The notes under the pieces are model-generated. The model was not told the DNA's origin. It made no database searches and was given only the letters and a program-made list of their open reading frames with translations. Below, in pieces: positions 23,701 to 35,400 of a DNA stretch of 64,000 nucleotides. The DNA comes from Lindgomyces ingoldianus (Eukaryota; Ascomycota; Dothideomycetes; Pleosporales; Lindgomycetaceae): the NCBI RefSeq assembly GCF_010093535.1, contig NW_022985207.1, positions 283,216 through 347,215 of the forward strand. Reading direction: 5' to 3'. Position numbers and translations under genes: made by a program. Every line of letters starts with the position of its first letter. Position 1 is the stretch's first letter.

Positions 23701-24659
23701 AAGATATCGACGTAAGATATGGTGCCTGCAACCAGAAAGCGGGAACCCATCCAGAAGCCTAATCCGATGGACAGATACACGACAGCATAGACAACGCCGA
23801 GCAGCGCACCGCCGGCCGCCCTAGCTTTGTTCGCCCAGCGTTCAGATTTGACCAGCATTTCATCATAACGGGCGGCCAACTCGGTTTGCGCGTTAAGCCC
23901 GACGAGAGTTCTGATGGATGAAAAGGCCTCTTCTGTGATGGTGCCTGCTTCTGCAATTTCTCCTAACCATTGCTGGCGATATTTTGTCACCATCGCACCT
24001 CCAAAGGCAAGAACGAGCGCAATGCATACAGGGCCAGAGGACATGATGAGAGTCAACCGCCAGTCATGGATGAAGCCGATTACAAAGGCCGCAACAACGG
24101 AAGAGGTACATTGGACGGCAACGCTGACTTTCTCCGAGATGCCATCCCGAATCAGATTGGCGTCGGCGGTCATATGGGTTGCGATCTCTCCAGCGCCAAC
24201 ACTATCGAAGAATGCAATGTTCTGGCGCAGAAGGGCCGCGAGATACTGTTCCCTGATCCGGCTCGATAGTACAATGCCCGTGCGGATGAATCCAATTGCG
24301 GCGATGTAGCAGGTCACGAGCTCGCCAACGAAGAGGTAAACGAAATAGATGGTGTAGCGCGTTAACTCGCTGCTGACTTGCTCTGTCCCTGAGGCTCCGA
24401 TCCAGATGCGTTGTATGCTGCCAACTAACAAGCCTATCACCACAGCAGGTAACGTTATGATTGCGCCGGCGGCAGCAGCGCACAGGAATGACAAGGCAAT
24501 GATGGCGACATCCTTTTTGGTGGCATATCGGAACAACTGGAAATATCCAATGTTGTGAACAGGCGTTGCAATTTGCTGTGCCAGTGCTTCGCGCTCCGGA
24601 ATAGGCTTTTCACTGTGGTACTGCGCCGCGATCTCCGTCTGCAAGGTTTCGGCTGCCAT
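20782..24659 (-). CDS. Full-size ABCB-type ABC exporter
   Basis: Two exons (24659-21184 and 21133-20782, 50-nt intron) encode 1275 residues arranged TMD-NBD-TMD-NBD, the usual length of fungal multidrug-resistance exporters. Hydrophobic segments occur at about 53-85, 102-125, 180-222 and 285-340. NBD1 has Walker [10 protein letters not shown] (415-423), signature LSGGQKQR and Walker [15 protein letters not shown]2 has [17 protein letters not shown] and [11 protein letters not shown] with an intact H-loop (AHRLS). All ATPase residues look intact, so it should be active, most likely exporting the polyketide at the plasma membrane and perhaps protecting the producer. It shares an 894-bp divergent region with the hydrolase gene. 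Known T-toxin gene lists, as I remember them, do not include such a transporter. Confidence 0.95.
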
Positions 24660-25553
24660 GTCGCAGGTCTGCTGTTCGAGGTTGTATCTGCGAGCCTACG
24701 CCTATCGAGAGTGTTGGTGGCGGCGAAGAAGAAAGGCCGCAGTGATCATGAGTGGAGATGTACTGAGTGGCAGATGTCGAAAAGTCGACATTCGCATCCG
24801 CTGACGCGTTGTGAACAGAACAAACGAGACGGCCAAGGGAAGATACCCATGAACATCACCTGTTACAGCCAAGGCCTCGATCACGGGGTCGCACACGTGA
24901 CGGGTTCACTTATCGCGATCGATTGCATGGGGACAAGAAAAACAGCAGGCCAGGGGGCCCTGTCTCGCTTGTGCGACTCACAACTTGAAAATGAAAGACG
25001 TATCTTGTCTGAAACAGAAAATATTTCGTTCTGGGTTCGGGGATGAAAGTCGGCTGATAGCGAATGACGCCCGACGAACACGAATCAAGTTGGACGGGCG
25101 TATCCAGTCGAGAACACTGATAATTAACGCGCGGAGGGCAAACCTGGTCCCCGTGGAGCAGAATCTATATTAGGCCAGCGAATTTATGCACTCACCCCAA
25201 CACAACTTCTCTCTGTTCATGACGGGGTGCTAAGACGTAGTATCTTCCCGGCTAGGCCGCTAGTGGGATTTTAGATTGTTGACAATAATTGCTCAACTCT
25301 TTCGCAGAGGCGGGTAGTAAAAAAGAAGTTAATAAAACTAAGATCCCTAAGCCGTGACTTGGTCGCTGCGTTTTGATTTGCGCCGCATGTACACCCAAAG
25401 GATCATGCACAAAGGATCACGAATACGTCAATTGCAGCAACACAAAGTGGAGTATAAATACCAACGGATCTCCAAGACTGCTAGCCAGTATGGATTCAAC
25501 CCATCTGCGGCCCTGGTCTCAACCATACGGACCCAGAGCCTAGATTTTGTACT
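24660..25553. promoter_or_regulatory. Bidirectional promoter of ABC transporter and hydrolase
   Basis: 894 bp between divergent starts. A perfect inverted repeat, ATGTCGA and TCGACAT separated by AAAG, lies at 24774-24791. It has the same spacer length as the shared cluster motif but different half-sites. I found no copy of the CAGCTC/GAGCTG motif here. Confidence 0.45.
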
Positions 25554-26444
25554 ATGTCTGACACCTCCCTCAAACTACCTCGAATACTCTGCCTCCATGG
25601 TAAGTTACAACACAACTGTTAACGCCGCACTTTCTCCCCTCAAGCCCTTGAACTGACAACAAGACCAGGCGTAGGCTCAAATGCAGACGTCCTGTTCGTT
25701 CAGATACGCACCCTGCGCAGCCAGCTCGATACAACCTTCCGCTTCGTCTTCGCCGACGGTCCCTTCTTCTGCGAACCAGGACCCGGCATGCTCCCTGCTT
25801 ATCAAGGCGCCGAACCTTTCAGACGGTGGCTCCGCTGGTCGCCGAAGCATCGAGTCCTCAAGCCAAAATTCCACCTCGAAGCTCTCCAAAAATGCATTGA
25901 GGATTCCATGAAAGAGGACGACCAAGCCGGCGCGACAGGGGCATGGGTTGGCCTTCTAGGCTTCAGTCAGGGTGCGAGGCTAGGAGCATCTATCCTGTTC
26001 GAGTCGCAGAGGCGGGAGACAGTGAAACAGAAGGGCGGCAAGACGGTGGGCTACGAGGGCGAAAACGTTGAAACCAAGCTGTGGAGTCAGAACTGGCAGT
26101 TTGCAGTCTTGTTCTCTGGACCTTCGCCGCTCATCGCAATGTCGCCTGGCCTCGAGCATCTCCCGCTTCAAAGTCCTGAAGAATTAGATCTTACAACTGA
26201 AGAGTTGGATAAGTTTGATCCTACGGAGAAAATCTGCATCCAGAGGCCTACGCTCCATGTCATTGGTAGAAATGACGAATGGGCGTTGTCACAGCGGAGG
26301 CTTTATGAGAAGTATTGCTCGGAGGCTTCGCGGAATTTGATAGAATGGGACGGGGAACACCGGATCCCTATCGAGCCTGCGTTGACAAGCACGATATGCG
26401 AAAAGATATTAGCTATAGCTGGCAAGACGATAGGTGGGCAGTGA
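25554..26444 (+). CDS. FSH1-family serine hydrolase (LovG/CtnB-type, candidate chain-releasing thioesterase)
   Basis: Two exons (25554-25599, 25669-26444; 69-nt intron) give 273 residues. The early HGVGSN, the nucleophile elbow GFSQG (Ser about 115), an Asp in GRNDEW (about 218) and a His in DGEHR (about 246) make a complete alpha/beta-hydrolase triad of the FSH1 family. In fungal reducing-PKS pathways such proteins, for example LovG, hydrolyse the finished chain from the ACP; neither PKS here ends in a thioesterase, so this is the natural release enzyme. It is divergent from the ABC gene, and its 3' end is 66 bp from that of the FabG-like SDR. An insertion of about 25 residues rich in Lys/Glu/Gly follows the nucleophile strand. 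An editing-esterase role is possible. Confidence 0.87.
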
Positions 26445-26510
26445 TTCATAAACAGGTTGATGTAGTATGATTATAGTTCACGGAATCCAAGACAGAATGA
26501 CTTCAGCCAT

Positions 26511-27337
26511 CTAAACCATCAACAAACCCCCCGTAGCACTGACGCACTGCCCAGTAATCCACTGGCTTTGCGGCCCAGCAAGGAACGTTATGACACGCGC
26601 GATTTCCTCCGGTGATGCCACCCGTCCCTCCATTGGCGTAGCAGCCGCAACCATCTTGTGGAAATTGGCAGACTCCTCGTCTTCCGTGATCTTCGTCAAC
26701 ATATCTGTGTCTGTCAGCCCAGGCAGAACTGCATTCACACTGTGCCCGTAAGGGCCTACAGCAGCGGCCAAGGACCGAGTAAAACCCTCCAGTCCCGCCT
26801 TTGACGCAGCGTAGACCCCGTAGAGAGGTCCTCCAGTCCGAGATACGATGGAACTTATGTTGACAATGCGGCCTGGGCGGCGAAGATGCGGAACCACGGC
26901 TTGGGACATGAAGAACGCAGCACGTAGATTGACGTTGATAGCGTCGTCGAAGTCCTCGACTGTAGTTTCGAGGAACGCCTTTCTGACGCTTGTGCCGGCA
27001 TTGTTGACGAGGACGTCAATGCTAGGACCAAAGGCTTCCAGTGTCTTGCTAACGACTGTCTTGGGCGAGTCGATAGTTGCTGCATCCGATTGGATTTTTA
27101 TGGCGCGTGCCCCGTTTCCGAGATTGTTGATCTTGCCCACGAGGTCCTCGGCCTTGGATTCACTCGAGGCCGAGACAAATGTGATGGCAACCTGTATCAA
27201 CTGTCAGCTCCACAATCTACGTGGCTGACTATCCGTCTTGCATTAGCGCCCATCTCGGCGAGATTCAGAGCAACGGCCGCTCCAATACCACGCGCTCCTC
27301 CTGTGACAATGGCGACCTTTCCCTCGAGCGAATGCAT
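26511..27337 (-). CDS. FabG-like short-chain dehydrogenase/reductase SDR-3
   Basis: Two exons (27337-27242, 27191-26511) give 258 residues, the classical SDR length. Motifs are TGGARGIG (12-19), NNAG (95-98), Ser about 146 and YAASK (159-163), with a C-terminus ending in a TGG-type segment, as in 3-oxoacyl-ACP reductase-like SDRs. The only frame-preserving junction uses a GC donor (GCAAGA...ACAG, 50 nt), because the exon must continue GAN-VAITF. It probably reduces a keto group, or oxidises a hydroxyl, on the polyketide. The shared inverted-repeat motif lies 108 bp upstream. It is unlike SDR-1 and SDR-2: no N-terminal membrane segment and different intron positions. Confidence 0.87.
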
Positions 27338-27444
27338 TATTGAGATGGCAAATAGAATTGAGTAGACTTGAACCGATTCCAGACATTCTCTATCATTATT
27401 TTATACATAGTCGATGATGGTAGGGGTGACGGACGACAAGAGGG

Positions 27445-27470
27445 CAAATCAGCTCTCACGAGCTGATTTG
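27445..27470. promoter_or_regulatory. Shared inverted-repeat motif, copy 2 (perfect 11-bp arms)
   Basis: CAAATCAGCTC, spacer TCAC, GAGCTGATTTG. This is the most symmetrical copy of the motif and lies 108 bp upstream of the SDR-3 start, in the SDR-3/SDR-2 spacer. Confidence 0.65.
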
Positions 27471-27546
27471 TGCGATGTGGCACTGGTCACAGGCGAGTTG
27501 AGGGAACCCCACCGTACGAAAAACGAAATTGTGAGACATCAACCGT

Positions 27547-28628
27547 TTAGTTACGTGGCTTGTAGACATCAGGATCCAGTGAGTGAATGCGGTACATATA
27601 CCACGGCGGCAGAGCACGCAGGCGCGCTAGCCATGCGTTGCTAGGTGGCAGAATGACTCTGCCTGCATACCCGGTCAATACCTGGTCCACTACCGCTTCA
27701 CCCACATACTTCGGGTCCAGGAGGAGTTCCGGGAAATCGTGTAGAGTGGTCAGCTTTTCAACCATGGCGGTCCGGACGAAGTGAGGATAGACAATGCTAT
27801 GTCGATTATCAGTGTGGGGCAGCATGCATACAAGGATTGTTTCTTGTGCTTACGTTGTCCGAACTCTTCTGGCATTGTATCTCATACGCAGCTCCTGTCC
27901 AAGACCCTCGTGGAAGGCCATGACAGATGCTTTGGAACTGGCGTACGTTGTAAGCTGTGTGGTGGATATGAAGCTAGAGGCAGACGCCATTGTCACAATG
28001 TGACCATGATTGCGCTTGCTCATAGCCGGAAGGAATTCTTGAACCATGCGCATCTGCGCAAAAACATTGACGTCGAACTGCCGCTTCCGCTGCTCCGTCG
28101 TCTCCTCTACTATGGTTTTGGCTATAGCAATACCAGCATTATTGATCAAGATGGAAGGATCGCCCACTTCCGCCCTCATCTGCTTTGCGGTCTCAACGAC
28201 CATTTTATCCGAAGTGACATCGACGTGATAGTATTTCACACAAGCGTTTTCTATTGGAGAGTCAGACAACACTTCCAGTCCCGCAATTCTAATCCTGGTC
28301 CATACTTACCTAGCAGGTTGGGAGCGGGAGCAGCAATATCCCATATAGCGACCTTGATCCCACGCTGTGCAAATCTGCGTGCCATATCGGCGCCAATACC
28401 TCCAGACCCCCCGGTGATGAGAATAACTTCCTTAGTCCAGTCCCATGATTGGTCATCGACATAGTTGTTCAGACTCCAGAAGGAGTAGTACGCATTTATA
28501 CGTTGCAGGACTTTGAATACGGAAATGCCAGCACACAGACTAACGACTGGAATGAGGAACATCTTGGGTGTCAGAATCATCCTTGAAAGGCCAGTTGCGT
28601 TGTGGATAATGACCTGAACAGGCCCCAT
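27547..28628 (-). CDS. Membrane-anchored short-chain dehydrogenase/reductase SDR-2
   Basis: Three exons (28628-28310, 28250-27854, 27796-27547; introns of 59 and 57 nt) give 321 residues. I start at the ATG at 28628; the longer frame begins only at a TTG. A hydrophobic segment (about 22-42) precedes a WDW motif and TGGSGGIG (72-79). NNAG (143-146) and YASSK (209-213) complete the SDR site. Both introns fall at the same codons and phases as in SDR-1 at 19314-20444, so the two genes are duplicates that now lie in opposite orientation about 7 kb apart. Duplicated membrane SDRs could oxidise or reduce different carbons of one long chain, or oppose each other. Confidence 0.87.
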
Positions 28629-29432
28629 AATGATGATTGACAGATGTGTTGTAAATTGCAAAATAGGCCGGACAAACCGAAGAAATCGCTGGAGAGCAGT
28701 GGTCGAAAGATAAAAAAGTGGAGGGTAAAAGCGAAACGAGAAGTAATTGGAGTGTAGTGGTATACGTCGAATGCGGGATGCTTTTGTAGGCAAGCTGGGA
28801 AAGTCGATGGTTAGTGAACTGTTACAGTCGTCATCCCGTTCGATAAAGCCTCCCTCGTATTGTTATCTATTCAGGACAAGTTCAATATATTGAGGATGAA
28901 GTGGTAGAAGCCTTCTATTGGAGCGGTTGATAGAATTAAAGATCCTGATATACAATATTGACTTCACAAAAGAAATTTGTTAGCCCGCTTTCAATGGCAG
29001 TTCAACATGTATAGGTCCTTGTGCAAAACGGAAATCTAGTTAAAATAACTACAGTTACGTTGTTGCTGTACTAGTTTGTTGTTGCTCTGCCGAGTTTCAT
29101 GTCTCTGATAGGGCCTCTCGATGTCAAAATGTTCACAATGCTGCTGGCTTGAGCAAGGTAGTTGCTAAAGTGATAATATGAAGCAAATTTAAGCAAAGAA
29201 ATTAAAATCTAGAAAGCACTCGATCATTCTACCTTTAACATGCTTATCAGGTAAGACTTATACCTACTTGACTCAACTTTAAACAGTTATGTGTAAAACA
29301 CACCGACCAGCTAAAGAAGAGGCGGAAGATTCAATTCAGTCTACAATATAACTCCATCCATTATTCAAAAACTTGGAAACAATACAATACATAACCGACG
29401 AGATTAGAAAATCCTAAACTATCTACAGGACA
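28629..29432. other. Spacer between SDR-2 and PKS-B
   Basis: 804 bp holding the SDR-2 promoter and the PKS-B 3' end. A near-match to the shared motif (GCTC, spacer TGCC, GAGT) occurs at 29084-29095, about 455 bp upstream of SDR-2. No gene seen. Confidence 0.5.
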
Positions 29433-32400
29433 TTAAGCAGTAGCGGCAGCTTCCCTCTTCGTCAACACACTATCTACAATTTTCTCCAGCGTGTCCAACT
29501 TCGCATACTCCTGCACCTTAAACTTCAAATGAAATACCCTTCCAATCCACGAGTACAGCTCCATTGCAGTCAAGCTATCGAGCCCTAGGTCAACAAGCGT
29601 GTTGTTCTCCTTGATATCCGTGACAGGAATGAGCTGCAACTCAGCTACCTTACTCCGAACAGCCGTTAAGAGGAGGCGAGTGGCTTCCGCTCTATTTTCC
29701 GCGGAATCGATCGTGTTAGACAGCGAGCTCTTGTTGGCGACGACGGCGGCGTTTGATTGTTGTTCTTTAGCATGGCGCGTCATTAAGGGAGAAAAGCGGG
29801 GATCTTTGGCCCACGCCGGCAACCTGCTGGCGCCGCCGAAACCGGCCCCTGTAATTGACAATCCCTCGCAAGAAGATTGCAGCTGTCCGTTCACAGCTGC
29901 GGCTAAAAGAGAGAGGACATCCGACGTAGTGAGAATCTCACCCTCGAAATCGTCGACGTACTTCAGTTTTTGCAGTTTCTCGGCGTTTTCTGCCATGTAG
30001 CCGGCATCGACGACGGCTGTTAGGGCTAGGGCGGCGGCTGGGAGGTTCTGGCGTGTGCGGTATCTAGCAAAGGAGTCGAGGAAGGTGTTAGCAGCGGCGT
30101 AGGCTGAGTGTCCGGGTGTGCCGACTATGCCGGCCACGGATGAGATGAGTACGAAGAAGTCGAGAGGCTTGTTTTGGAGAGCATGGTGCAAGTTCCATGT
30201 GCCCATGACCTTTGGCCGGATGACGGCACCGAAATCAGCATGGGAGGTGGAGCTGAAGACGCCGCCCTGGAAGAACGAATCAGTATATAATATGTAGAAA
30301 TTGAAAGGGATGCAATATCCAAGGGAAACTCACTCTGAATACCATGGCAGCATTGATGATACCCCTGATAGGGCCCTTGTCGGCAGCACATTGATCGAGC
30401 ACTTCCTGTACTTGGGCCTTGTCAGTAGCATCGCAGGGCAGTAAGAAGACTTCAGCACCCAAGGTAGCTAGTTTTTCCACAAGCGTTTGCACCTCGGGGC
30501 TCATTGATGTGCTACGGGAGAGAAGACCAATCTTCCTAGCTCCGTTGTCGACCATCCATCTCGTGATGACTCGCCCGAGTCCACCTCCCCCGCCAATGAC
30601 CAGGTAGACAGCATTAGGACTGAGTGAAGGTAGAGCTGGAGGGGGTAGTGTTGTCTGTATAAATATCAGCCGGCGATTCTTACCACTGTTTCGTGGTTGT
30701 ATACATACCCTAATCGTGTCCCCCTTCTCAGGCACAAGCACTCTCCGGACTGTGTCAAGGGGCGAGACTTGTTCTAAAGCCTCATGCAACTGTCCGAGTC
30801 GGACTTTGTTCACGGATGAAGGGCCCTTGACGCTGTTCTTCGCAAATAGCTCGGTCACGGCATCGAGCACTGAAGCAGTTTGCGCGGGCAGGACGTCGGC
30901 TACAGCGTTCAGAGAAACTGCAGCAGCACTGCAGCCAGCGGGCAAGCGAGGTGCACGACTCCATTCTCCAATCTGGACGAATCGTCCCAGCGCTGCCAAA
31001 GCTCGCGAGATTCGGGCATCGTCGCGCTCATCAACCTTGGTCTTGGGGACAGGCTGGAGGATCAATTGCGCCTGAGCCGGCGGGATATCATTGAGACTGC
31101 CCACGACATGATTTTTAGGCAGCTCGGCGACAGCAAATACAGCATCCCTTTCCTCACAGGAAGCGACTACGGCGTAAACGTCGGCACCCACCGCTTTGGC
31201 AACTTGAATGGCAGCCTGTCCTGCAGCAGAGCCCGCCTCGAGAATGACAACGCGCTCGCCCGTGCGTATCCGACCTACATCAACGAGGGCAAGATGGGCA
31301 GCGCCAAACGTGGCGGGGAGCGTGGCGGCCACGTCAAGCGAGAAGGCCTCAGGCACACGAGCGATGCTTGTCTGGCGGGCGACTACAAACGTACCAAAGG
31401 CGCCTTGGGTATTTGCGAGGCCAAAGACCCGATCACCAACTTGCACTCGGTCAACATTCGAGCCGCAACGGACGACAGTACCACCGAGCTCGCGGCCTTG
31501 CAATGCCTGGACGTCAGCAACAGAAAGGCTCGCTGCAGCGACTGCAATCTCGACCTCATCGGCAGCCAGAGGCAGCGCCGAGGAAGATGACGTATCGGCG
31601 CGCTGCAGGAACAGCGATTGCGGCACGCCGGGGCGCTGCAGGGCGAAGGCGCCGCGAATTTCAGGATCGAAGGGCTCGTCCCGTGGCGGAACGACGCCCG
31701 TGGCGGCGTGCACATTGGCGTCCAACTCGTCGTCGTGCACAATGCGCGGCACAAAAAGCTGCCCACTGCTCTCGGTGAACTCCATCTCGGCCTGCGAATC
31801 CGCTTTCTTTGCAGCGGCGGCGACATGGCTAGCAACCTTGGCCACCAGAGCTACTTGTGCTGCGGCATTGCTGGTAGCAAACGGGTCGAGATCGAGGGTT
31901 GCGACCGATGCCTGCATCTCACTACGAACTGTCCGGAGCAAGCCGACTGCCATGCCCGCCGTTGGGTTTGTTGCCTTGAAGAAGGCTCCTCGAGTCACCC
32001 AGACCACTCCGTCGCAGGTTGAGAGGGCGTGCTTGACGGCATCGAAGCCCACTTCGTCGATATGGCCCAGCAAGCCCTCACCAACGTCCACCACTACACA
32101 GAACTTGGCTTCTGCTGGCAAGCCCTGCAACATGGGCACAACAGCGCAGCCCAGTTTCTTGCTCAGTATGCCAGCCAGACCGTTATCCCCTTCCGGTCCT
32201 TGCAAAATGTGCCATTTGGCCGTGGTGTCTGACGAAAGCTTTTCAGGGGCTTGCCACGCCAGCTTGTAGCAACCGTAGTGCGGCTCTGGCCACTGCAGGG
32301 GCAGCCTCTCTTCAACAGACAACTGCAGGCCGCGGATCTGGACGCTCGAGTTGGCGTCGTTGGCCATCGTTGCATCGATGGCGAAATAGCCTCCCTCGCG

Positions 32401-35400
32401 TTTCTGCGTAGATTGCTCGCTGCGGACCACTGCCTGAAGCTTCTGACCCGGCTTGTGTGAGCTACCACACACTATGTTCACTTCTTCAACGGATGTAGGC
32501 ACCCAGACGTTGCTGTTGGCGCTGCCGGCTGGAGCACTTGTGGGGTCCAGGAAGGGTAGGTAGCTACCACACTGAATCAGTCCGTCGAGCGTAGTAGGAT
32601 GAATGTAAAAGTCCGTCTCGTAGTGGTTTGGCATGACTGTCTCAGTATCCGACACGACCACTTCAGCAGTCGCCTTACCGCTGTCAAACCAAAGGTTATG
32701 CACGTTACGGAACATACCAACTCGGCGCGGCCCTGTCTTCGCAGATCCTTGGTAGAGCAGAGCGCTGCCGACACGGGTCTTGCACTCTCTGCGCACCTTG
32801 CTCCACCCTCCAGCTTCTTCGGCGGTTCCCACTGCCACTTTTTCGGGCGCCACATGACACTTGACAAGGGCGCGGCAGTGGTGGATCCATTGCTGTTGGG
32901 CCTCGCTCCAGGTCGACATCTCAAATTCCTGATAGTCACTCTCTGGGATTGGGCGGAGCTTGCTGGCCAGCTCGATGCGTACGCCTTCCTCCAGCGTGAG
33001 CGGGTGGAGCAAATGTACATCGCGCACCGAGAAGCCCGTAATTTCGATGTCGCTACCAGGGCTATGTGCTATGGTACGCTGCTTGCTCGCCTCTAATGCC
33101 GTGCAAACAAAGCCGGCGAGTGGGAAGGTAATAAAGGGTCCGACCTGGAAGTCGCGTAGCCATGGCATGTCGTCAAGCTCGAAGTTGTTAAACCACGACG
33201 TTTCACCGTCGCTGAATCGGGTCATGGCGTACCCTAGCAGGTCGTTACGCGGGAACGACCGCTGCAGGTGGTCGTCCCGAATCTTGGATTCAATCCAGTA
33301 GCGGCTCCTAGTCCATGGATATGGCCTGATGCCATCGACGAGATGTGGCCGGCCAGGGTGGCCACCCGCAACCAAATTAACTTGCGCCAGGTTTAGCCGT
33401 TGACCCAGGCTGTATAGAGAACCGGCCAACTTCAGCATCGATAATCGGGCATTCTCACCTCGCTGCAAGGTGGGTAGTGTCTCCGGTGGCTGCCTCACCT
33501 GCGCCCGAAGCCCCTTCATGATACTCTTGATGGCCCAGATGAGCGTGGGATTAGAACCGATCTCCACAATCACCTCAGGTGGTGTCTTGCTCTTCAGCAG
33601 CGCCGTAATGGCAGATGTGAACCGGACGCGGAACTTGGCGCTGCTGGCCCAGTACGATGGTTTTTTGACTGCAGCCGGGTCAATCCTGCGTCCCGCCATA
33701 GCTGAGAAAAATTCGACTTTATGTTGGGTGTCGGGGAAGAACTCGGCCATATAGATGTCCTCCTCGTAACGATCAACAAAGGGCTCAAGGAAAGGCGAGT
33801 GGTACGGGAAGTCAACGGTCAGTCTCTTGTGAGGCACGCCGTCCTCTTCCAGCAGCGTTTCCAGTTCATCCAGAGCAGCATCTTCCCCGGAGACTGTGAT
33901 CGACTTCTGTGAATTCTCGCACGCGATAACAACTGTGCCGGATGTGACGATATCCAGGAGCGGTACCACATCCTCTACTCCAGCACTAATCACCATCATA
34001 CCACCCTTAAAGTCTGGTTGCTCTTGCTTCAGCCTCACGCCCATCTGGCCACGCGAATACGCAATACGCATAGCCCCTGGCAGGGTAAGGAAGCCGCCGC
34101 CATAAGCTGCCGCCACCTCTCCACTAGAGTGACCTACTACTGCAGTAGGCTCGACTTCCCATGAGCGTAAGAGGTCCACAAGAGCAATCTGGACCGCTGT
34201 CGATGCTGCCTGACTCACATCGGCATCGTTAATCCGGGAAGTTTTCTCATCACCATACAGCTCCTCAAGAAGATTGAAAGTTGCACCAAACGACTCTACA
34301 CATGCGGATGACTTCTTCAACGATTCAGCGAAGGCGGGGTAGCCAAATAGTTCACGACCCATGCCGAAACTCTGGGCACCTTGTCCGGTGAAGGCGAATG
34401 CAACCCGGGGATGATGTACAACGCGTCGCTGCTGGACCTGGGGCGAGGCTGTCTTGATCGCAAGATCATCTAGGCCTGAGGCGACGATGGAGGAACGCCA
34501 GCTGAGCTGGGAACGACGCTCACACAACGTATAGGCCAGATTCCGCATGGAGACCCGTCCCTCGATTGCGTCGTCCGTCTCCAGGAATTCCACCAGCTGC
34601 TCGCGGGTGCGGGCAAGAGCAGTCTCATCGTTGGCAGACAGGACGAATAGGAAGGGATCCTCTTCAGAAGAATCGACATCGTCAGTCGTTTCGTTCACGC
34701 CGTTAGTATATACTGGTTCGGGCGCCATTTTAATGATACAGTGCGCATTACTTCCTCCAAAGCCGTAGTTGTTGATGGCGACGTAAGATTTGTCTTTCGG
34801 CCAGGGTCGCGTTTCAGTGGGTACCTGGTCCTCAATCAGTTCTGATCATCCTCACCTGAGTCTGGAACTCCATACCGCGAAATTCATCTTCCGCAACTCT
34901 ACGTTCTTGGCCTCGTCGCTTTTAAAGTTCGCATTGGGCACCACAAATTTCTTCTTCAGCATCATCGCGCCCTTAATCAGTGAGGGAAATCCGCTCGCTG
35001 ACTCCAAATGGCCTACATTCCCCTTGACTGAACCCATCCATAGCGGTTTCTCTGGCGTTCTGGCGCTGCTTGAGAAAACCTCCCTGATAGCCTTGACCTC
35101 GATAGGATCTCCAACGCGCGTACCAGGGGCGTGGGCTTCAATGAAACCGAATTCGTCTGGCAAGATGCCGGTGCTGGCTTGAAGTTCCGTCATCAGCCTT
35201 GCCTGCAATCTTGAGTCTGGCATCGTGTAGCCATTGGTGTGCCCGTTGTGGTTCACACCAATGTGCGATAATACGCAGTGAATTCGGTCGTTGTCGCGTT
35301 GCGCCAGGTCTAGTGATTTCAATATAATACAAGCTCCACCCTCTCCGCGGGCGTAGCCCGAGTCGGTGTTGGGATCCAGAGCAGCTGTCTTCCCCTCAGC

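Noticed and set aside
27781..28464. A 227-codon plus-strand frame opposite SDR-2
   Set aside because: It lies over SDR-2 exons and introns and has no motif; the minus-strand SDR has all catalytic motifs and consistent introns.
31208..32269. A 353-codon plus-strand open frame opposite PKS-B
   Set aside because: Composition is Ser/Thr/Ala/Arg-rich, as expected of the antisense of a coding frame; it lies wholly over the PKS-B DH-ER region and has no recognisable domain.
34831..34875. Alternative 45-nt intron in PKS-B ending at TTGAG
   Set aside because: The 51-nt version (34825-34875) gives the canonical VPT junction after the KS and a better branch-site distance; both keep the frame.
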